From Caballeronia udeis (lineage in GTDB: Bacteria; Pseudomonadota; Gammaproteobacteria; Burkholderiales; Burkholderiaceae), in assembly GCF_001544555.2 (NCBI RefSeq), contig NZ_FCOK02000068.1:1-54244 (forward strand): a stretch of 54,244 nucleotides of DNA, given 5' to 3'. Of this stretch, positions 49,780 to 54,244 are shown piece by piece. Below the pieces are notes generated by a model. That model did no database searches. It was not told where the DNA came from and was given only the letters and a program-made list of their open reading frames with translations. The translations under genes were made by a program, and so were the position numbers. Each line of letters starts with the position of its first letter. Position 1 is the first letter of the stretch.

Positions 49780-49808
49780 TTGTTAAGGCTCCGTTTTGCC
49801 GCTATAAT
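49780..49808 (+). promoter_or_regulatory. Promoter of the rpsP-rimM-trmD-rplS operon
   Basis: TTGTTA (49780-49785) and a perfect TATAAT (49803-49808) are exactly 17 bases apart, giving a strong sigma-70-type promoter 46 bases before the rpsP ATG. It is the best promoter in the window and fits a highly expressed ribosomal operon. Confidence 0.85.
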
Positions 49809-49853
49809 CGCGTGTTTTGGTAGTTCCGAACCCCGGTTTTCAAGGATTTCAGC

Positions 49854-50108
49854 ATGGTTATCATCCGCTTGGCTCGTGGCGGCTCCAAGAAGCGCCCGTT
49901 TTACAATATCGTCGCAACTGATTCGCGTAGCCGCCGTGATGGCCGCTTCATCGAACGCGTGGGTTTCTACAACCCGGTCGCGACCAAAGGCGAATCGCTG
50001 CGTATCGCCCAGGACCGCCTGACGTACTGGCAAGACAACGGCGCGCAGTTGTCGCCGACGGTTGCACGTCTGGTCAAGCAATCGCAACAAGCTCAGCCGG
50101 CTGCTTAA
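49854..50108 (+). CDS. rpsP: 30S ribosomal protein S16
   Basis: An 84-residue protein that matches the family from MVIIRLARGGSKKRPFYNIVATDSRSRRDGRFIERVGFYNP onwards. S16 stabilises the 16S rRNA 5' domain during assembly of the 30S subunit. AAGGA lies 8 bases before the ATG. It is the first gene of the conserved rpsP-rimM-trmD-rplS operon, 79 bases before rimM. Confidence 0.98.
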   Translation: MVIIRLARGGSKKRPFYNIVATDSRSRRDGRFIERVGFYNPVATKGESLRIAQDRLTYWQDNGAQLSPTVARLVKQSQQAQPAA

Positions 50109-50187
50109 GTGCGCTTGCTGCAGTCGATCGTGCGGGTACTGGTGATCCGATCGAATATCGCTGCCAAGGTTCGCGGGAGATTGGCTC

Positions 50188-50895
50188 ATGTCGACGCGTG
50201 ATTCTGCTTCAGACTCAGGTTTGGCAGCCGCACGTGGCGAAAAGCCTGAGCAGAACGAAGCCACGTTTGGCGCGTTTGTCAGTAAGCCGGCAGCGCGTCG
50301 CGTGGCTATCGACGCTTCAGATAGCGCAGGATCGATCGAGTCCGTAGAAAGTTTGCCTGATGACGCCATTGAAGTGGGTGCGATCGTCGACGCTTACGGA
50401 CTGAAGGGCTGGGTCAAGATTGCGCCGCACGCGCATGCGGGTCATGGCGGCGACGCAATGCTCGCGGCAAAGCGGTGGTGGCTGGTCAAGGGAAACGAGC
50501 GCAAGGCGGTTCGGTGCCTGCAGTCGAAAGTGCATAGCGACACGGTCGTCGCGCACTTTGCCGGTTGTGATGACCGCGACACGGCGTACGCGTTGCGGGG
50601 TCACAGCATCCATGTGTTGCGCAGCGACTTCCCGAAGCTGACTGGCAATGACGAATTCTACTGGGTCGATCTGATCGGCCTCGAGGTCGTGAATGACGCG
50701 GACATGGCTTTAGGCCAGGTCGCGGGCATGATCGACAACGGCGCGCATTCCATCATGCGCGTGGAATTTCCGACAACGGCCAAGGACGGTTCGCCCGCCA
50801 CTGGCGAGCGGCTGATTCCGTTTGTCGGCGTATATGTCAAAACAGTGGATCAGGCGGCGCGCAGGATTGTCGTCGACTGGGACGCTGACTATTGA
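50188..50895 (+). CDS. rimM: Ribosome maturation factor RimM
   Basis: A 235-residue protein that helps mature the 30S head by binding S19. The RimM N-terminal beta-barrel begins only near residue 58 (DDAIEVGAIVDAYGLKGWVKIAPHAHAG), and the PRC-barrel domain follows (about 150-235, NDEFYWVDLIGLEVVNDADMALGQVAGMIDNGAHSIMRVEF). The first 57 residues are a polar extension absent from E. coli RimM (about 182 residues). GGAG precedes the ATG by 8-9 bases. It lies between rpsP and trmD. Confidence 0.94.
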   Translation: MSTRDSASDSGLAAARGEKPEQNEATFGAFVSKPAARRVAIDASDSAGSIESVESLPDDAIEVGAIVDAYGLKGWVKIAPHAHAGHGGDAMLAAKRWWLVKGNERKAVRCLQSKVHSDTVVAHFAGCDDRDTAYALRGHSIHVLRSDFPKLTGNDEFYWVDLIGLEVVNDADMALGQVAGMIDNGAHSIMRVEFPTTAKDGSPATGERLIPFVGVYVKTVDQAARRIVVDWDADY

Positions 50896-50922
50896 TTCAT
50901 AGATCACTGCAAGGAGAGAGCG

Positions 50923-51693
50923 ATGCAGTTTGACGTCGTGACGCTCTTTCCCGAGATGTTTCGCGCGCTGACCGATTGGGGTATCACCAGCCGGGCAGTG
51001 AAGCAGGAACGGTTTGGTCTGCGCACGTGGAATCCTCGCGATTTCACCACGGACAATTATCGGACTATCGATGATCGCCCGTACGGTGGCGGTCCCGGCA
51101 TGGTCATGCTGGCGCGGCCGCTGGAAGATGCGATTTCGGCCGCGAAAGCGGCGCAGTCGGAGCAGGGCATCAGCGGATCGCGTGTGGTGATGATGTCGCC
51201 GCAGGGCAAGACGCTGAATCATGAGCGGGTGATGCAGTTCGCTCAGGAACCCGGTCTCGTGGTGCTGTGCGGCCGTTATGAAGCCATCGACCAGCGCTTG
51301 ATCGATCGTGTGGTCGACGAAGAAGTGAGCCTCGGCGACTTTGTGTTGTCGGGCGGCGAATTGCCGGCCATGGCGCTCATGGACGCAGTGGTGCGCCAGT
51401 TGCCCGGCGTGCTGAACGACTCGCAGTCGGCTGTGCAGGACAGTTTCGTCGATGTGCTGCTCGATTGCCCGCATTACACCCGCCCGGAAGAATACGGCGG
51501 TGTGCGGGTTCCGGATGTGCTGCTGGGCGGCCATCACAAGGAAATCGAGGCGTGGCGCCGGCGTGAAGCGCTCAAGAATACGCAGGAAAAGCGACCCGAT
51601 CTGATCGAAAAGGCGCGCAGGAATAAAATGTTGAGCCGTGCCGATGAGGCATGGCTCGCAAGTCTCGCCAAGGAACGATCGAAAGCGCAGTAG
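50923..51693 (+). CDS. trmD: tRNA (guanine37-N1)-methyltransferase
   Basis: A 256-residue SPOUT methyltransferase that makes m1G37 and so prevents +1 frameshifting. MQFDVVTLFPEMFRALTDWGITSRAVKQERFGLRTWNPRDFT is the conserved opening; RPYGGGPGMVM and LGDFVLSGGELPAMALMDAV form the trefoil-knot SAM site. AAGGAGAG lies before the ATG, 27 bases after rimM. It is essential in most bacteria. Confidence 0.97.
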   Translation: MQFDVVTLFPEMFRALTDWGITSRAVKQERFGLRTWNPRDFTTDNYRTIDDRPYGGGPGMVMLARPLEDAISAAKAAQSEQGISGSRVVMMSPQGKTLNHERVMQFAQEPGLVVLCGRYEAIDQRLIDRVVDEEVSLGDFVLSGGELPAMALMDAVVRQLPGVLNDSQSAVQDSFVDVLLDCPHYTRPEEYGGVRVPDVLLGGHHKEIEAWRRREALKNTQEKRPDLIEKARRNKMLSRADEAWLASLAKERSKAQ

Positions 51694-51835
51694 GCTTTGG
51701 AACGCAAAATACAAGGCGAGACGAAAGGGCGGTGCCAGGCTTGTGAATTCAAGCGGGCGCCAGATGTGAACCCATCCTCTACCGGGGCCACTAATATGGC
51801 AAACAACTCCGGCAAGATGGCTCCAGGAGTCAGTA

Positions 51836-52222
51836 ATGAATCTGATTGAACAACTTGAGAAAGAAGAAATCGCGCGCGCACTCGGCGAGAAGTCGATTCC
51901 CGAATTCGCCCCCGGCGATACGGTGATCGTCAGCGTCAACGTGGTTGAAGGTACGCGCAAGCGTGTCCAGGCTTACGAAGGCGTTGTGATCTCGAAGCGC
52001 AACCGTGGTTTGAACTCGAATTTCATCGTCCGCAAGATTTCGTCGGGCGAAGGCGTCGAGCGTACGTTCCAGACCTACTCGCCGCTGCTCGCGAGCATTG
52101 TCGTGAAGCGTCGTGGTGACGTGCGTCGTGCGAAGCTGTACTACCTGCGCGATCGTTCGGGCAAGTCGGCTCGGATCAAGGAAAAGCTCGTGTCGAAAGA
52201 CCGCGCTGCTGCCAAGGCGTAA
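51836..52222 (+). CDS. rplS: 50S ribosomal protein L19
   Basis: A 128-residue ribosomal protein (MNLIEQLEKEEIARAL; PEFAPGDTVIVSVNVVEGTRKRVQAYEGVVISKRNRGLNSNFIVRKISSGEGVERTFQTYSPLLASI) at the 30S/50S interface. GGAG lies 8 bases before the ATG. It is the last gene of the rpsP operon; 142 bases separate it from trmD, and a terminator follows. Confidence 0.98.
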   Translation: MNLIEQLEKEEIARALGEKSIPEFAPGDTVIVSVNVVEGTRKRVQAYEGVVISKRNRGLNSNFIVRKISSGEGVERTFQTYSPLLASIVVKRRGDVRRAKLYYLRDRSGKSARIKEKLVSKDRAAAKA

Positions 52223-52256
52223 TAAACTATACCGAAGCTGCACCTTGCTGCATCGG

Positions 52257-52285
52257 AAAAAAGCACCTTCACGGGTGCTTTTTTC
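52257..52285 (+). terminator. Terminator of the rpsP-rplS operon
   Basis: AAAAAAGCACC (52257-52267) faces GGTGCTTTTTT (52274-52284) across a 6-base loop. It lies 35 bases after the rplS stop. Confidence 0.9.
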
Positions 52286-52389
52286 TTTGGTGTGGTCAAA
52301 TTGTGTTTTGCGCTTCACTCGAGTCTTGTTCGCGGTTTTTAACCACTGCCTTTTTTAGAAGCAGAACCACCCAAGAACTAAAGCCCCTC

Positions 52390-53091
52390 GTGTCTCAACC
52401 CAAGCTGTCGACTCCCCGAATCCTCGTGCCTGAGATCTTGCCGATCGAATCGACCGGCGCAGATCTGCCGCCTGTGCGCGGCGAAGTCCTGACGCCGGCC
52501 GGACTGCGCGCGCGGTTCAAGCAGACGCTCGACTGGACGCCGGACGCGCGCGACGACAGGATCAAGGCGCTGGGCGGCGATCCACGGGTGGCATCGGTGC
52601 TGATCGCTCTGGTGTTGCGGGAGACAGGCCTGACCGTGCTGCTCACGCAACGTGCGGATCATCTTTCGAATCATGCGGGGCAGATCAGCTTTCCGGGGGG
52701 ACGTCGCGAGCCGGAAGACCAGGACGCTACCGCGACCGCGCTTCGTGAAGCGCAAGAGGAAGTCGCCCTGGAGGCGAAGCATGTGGAAGTACTGGGTGAG
52801 CTGCCTGACTATCTGACGGGCACGGGTTTCCGTGTGACGCCGGTCGTGGCGCTGGTACACCCCCCGTTCGAACTCCATGCCGATACCCTCGAAGTCGCCG
52901 ATATCTTCGAAGTCCCGCTCGCGTTTCTCATGAACCCGGCCAATCACCAGGTCCGCGTGTTTCGTTGGGAAGGGGGCGAGCGTCGTTTTTTTGCGATGCC
53001 TTTTTCACCTGCCGAGAATGTGGCTCCCTATTTCATCTGGGGCGCAACGGCGGGTATGTTACGCAATTTCTATCGCTTCCTCGCGGCTTGA
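52390..53091 (+). CDS. CoA-type Nudix hydrolase (CoA pyrophosphatase)
   Basis: About 233 residues. The Nudix box region is SFPGGRREPEDQDATATALREAQEEVALE, of the NudL/YeaB type in which the first glutamate position is shifted, with the conserved REAQEEVAL helix binding Mg or Mn. LLTQRADHLSNHAGQISFPGG is the upstream CoA-family signature. It probably splits CoA, acyl-CoA or their oxidised forms into 4'-phosphopantetheine and 3',5'-ADP. The GTG at 52390 is the likely start; the ATG-type frame open from 52303 adds 29 residues that do not look like the family. It follows the rplS terminator. Confidence 0.88.
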   Translation: MSQPKLSTPRILVPEILPIESTGADLPPVRGEVLTPAGLRARFKQTLDWTPDARDDRIKALGGDPRVASVLIALVLRETGLTVLLTQRADHLSNHAGQISFPGGRREPEDQDATATALREAQEEVALEAKHVEVLGELPDYLTGTGFRVTPVVALVHPPFELHADTLEVADIFEVPLAFLMNPANHQVRVFRWEGGERRFFAMPFSPAENVAPYFIWGATAGMLRNFYRFLAA

Positions 53092-53205
53092 CGCCCAATG
53101 TGCCAGGACCCGGCTAGTCGTGCAGCCGATGTGTCCCTCTGGCGCGGACGGTGCTGTGCTATCGTTACAAGAAATTCGTAAAACTCGAATGTCTCGGCGC
53201 ATCGC

Positions 53206-54144
53206 ATGACTTTTTTCTCCGTATTGCTGGCTCTCATCATTGAGCAGTTGCGCGCGCTCTCGCCGCAGAATCCCATTTCGGCGTTGCTTCAGTACCATGC
53301 GGAATCCGCGGCTCATGGCTTCGACGCCGGCAAGCAGCGGCACGGCGTGCTCGCCTGGCTAGTGGTCGTGGTGCCATGGACGTTAGCCGTCGGGCTCATC
53401 TATTACGTGCTCTATCGGATCAACTTCGCGCTGGCGTTCCTCTGGAACGTCGTGATCGTGTATTTCACGTTGGGCTTTCGGCAGTTCAGCCACTATTTCA
53501 CCGACATCCATCTCGCGCTGAACAACGACGACGTACCGCGGGCTCGCGAGATCCTCAACGAGTGGACCGGCATTGACACGCTGGACATGCCCGTCAGCGA
53601 GATTGTTCGGCACACCTTGGTTCATGCGGTCGTGGCGTCGCATCGGCACGTGTTCGGCGTGTTCTTCTGGTTCCTGATTCCGATCGGACCGGCCGGCGCG
53701 GTGTTTTATCGCATTGCCGAGTATCTGGCGAGGTCGTGGGTCCAGCCGACCGATGAACGCACCCCGGCGTTTTCCACCTTCGCGCAGCGGGCGTTCTTTT
53801 TCATCGACTGGGTGCCGGCGCGGCTGACAGCGCTGGGCTTCGCCATTGTCGGGAATTTCGAGGACGCTATTTATGCGTGGCGTAATCACGCCCGGCAATG
53901 GCCCGATGCCAACGAAGGGGTGTTGCTCGCGGCCGGGAGCGGGGCGCTGGGGGCTCGGTTGGCGGGGCCGTTAGCGGAGCCGCTGAGCGTCGAGGCTTTG
54001 GCGGTCGGCGATGCCAGTCCGCTGCCCGTTGGCGATGACTGCACGCCCAGGACGCTTCAGTCCGCCGTGGGCCTCGTCTGGCGTGCCGTGATTCTCTGGA
54101 TGCTGTTGTTGCTCATGCTGAGCATTGCGGTGTGGCTGGGCTGA
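53206..54144 (+). CDS. CobD/CbiB-family membrane protein
   Basis: A 312-residue inner-membrane protein with about four or five hydrophobic segments (MTFFSVLLALIIEQLRAL, LVVVVPWTLAVGLIYYVLY, FALAFLWNVVIVYFTLGF, VFFWFLIPIGPAGAVFYRIAEYLA, WRAVILWMLLLLMLSIAVW). The middle part (ALNNDDVPRAREILNEWTGIDTLDMPVSEIVRHTLVHAVVASHRHVFGVFFW) resembles the CobD/CbiB cobalamin-ring aminopropanol enzymes. No cobalamin genes surround it. In Burkholderiales this family is usually annotated only by domain; function is unknown. Confidence 0.85.
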   Translation: MTFFSVLLALIIEQLRALSPQNPISALLQYHAESAAHGFDAGKQRHGVLAWLVVVVPWTLAVGLIYYVLYRINFALAFLWNVVIVYFTLGFRQFSHYFTDIHLALNNDDVPRAREILNEWTGIDTLDMPVSEIVRHTLVHAVVASHRHVFGVFFWFLIPIGPAGAVFYRIAEYLARSWVQPTDERTPAFSTFAQRAFFFIDWVPARLTALGFAIVGNFEDAIYAWRNHARQWPDANEGVLLAAGSGALGARLAGPLAEPLSVEALAVGDASPLPVGDDCTPRTLQSAVGLVWRAVILWMLLLLMLSIAVWLG

Positions 54145-54232
54145 GCGCATTGCTGTCTGGCCTCAAAGAGGGTGTAATTAGTTTTGTGTAAACGGTCATT
54201 TGGCAGGAGACTGCCAGCATCCAGGAGCAACG

Positions 54233-54244
54233 ATGACCGTAGCG
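54233..54244 (+). CDS. Start of a further gene (partial, four codons)
   Basis: AGGAG (54223-54227) precedes an ATG at 54233 by 5 bases, giving MTVA at the window edge. The spacing is good for a real start. The product cannot be recognised from four residues. Confidence 0.4.

Overview
The window looks like a piece of the main chromosome of a Burkholderiaceae bacterium, most likely Paraburkholderia or Caballeronia (inference). It is GC-rich and gene-dense. It carries the tmRNA with tag ANDETFALAA, the block gyrA / serC-pheA-hisC-tyrA-aroA-cmk-rpsA-ihfB / lapAB / heptose genes, the rpsP-rimM-trmD-rplS operon and an NAD-linked molybdenum formate dehydrogenase (fds). All of these are familiar from beta-proteobacteria. 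No rRNA, tRNA, CRISPR array, prophage or insertion sequence was seen.

Layout. 1-5.3 kb: the tail of a membrane protein, a reverse-strand TPR/glycosyltransferase-like protein, then an ArsR repressor, a His-rich CDF metal exporter and an FAD monooxygenase on the forward strand. 5.4-6.0 kb: a toxin-antitoxin pair (ParE/RelE toxin, RHH antitoxin) with a striking operator. 6.0-12.5 kb: the formate dehydrogenase operon fdsGBA-D (reverse) and its divergent ModE/LysR-like regulator. 12.5-15.2 kb: a small secreted protein of unknown function, a GT4 glycosyltransferase with a structured leader, and a PAP2 phosphatase. 15.3-18.2 kb: ssrA, gph, ubiG and an OmpA-like protein, all reverse. 18.9-31.3 kb: gyrA, a DUF2059 protein and the serine/aromatic amino acid supraoperon running into rpsA and ihfB. 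31.6-38.2 kb: lapA-lapB, UDP-glucose dehydrogenase, hldA, hldD, a ComEA-like protein and cysM. 38.3-41.6 kb: mltB, a histone-deacetylase-like amidohydrolase and a frameshifted alpha/beta hydrolase. 41.9-45.5 kb: etfB-etfA and an acyl-CoA dehydrogenase. 45.6-49.3 kb: dadA with a divergent Lrp regulator, an SOS-box-controlled radical SAM protein and a TM2 protein. 49.8-54.2 kb: rpsP-rimM-trmD-rplS, a CoA-type Nudix hydrolase, a CobD/CbiB-like membrane protein and the first four codons of one more gene.

How the genes work together. Chorismate metabolism is grouped: AroA feeds the pathway, PheA and TyrA branch from it, and HisC/SerC are transaminases. The same run leads into translation (rpsA) and nucleoid (ihfB) genes. 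LapAB, Ugd, HldA and HldD together point to control and synthesis of lipopolysaccharide. EtfAB would take electrons from the adjacent acyl-CoA dehydrogenase. DadA and Lrp form a D-/L-alanine-type catabolic pair. Fds oxidises formate to CO2 with NAD+.

This is mostly core genome, and I did not find an unmistakably new multi-gene system. The signals most worth following are regulatory: a near-perfect LexA box over the promoter of the PA0069-type radical SAM gene; three hairpins before a Shine-Dalgarno-less rpsA start; a ModE-like inverted repeat between fdsG and its regulator; a 17-bp inverted repeat in front of the toxin-antitoxin pair; and an ArsR-type operator lying on the presumed start codon of its own gene. 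Gln at position 83 of GyrA and a one-base frameshift in a lipase-like gene are also notable.
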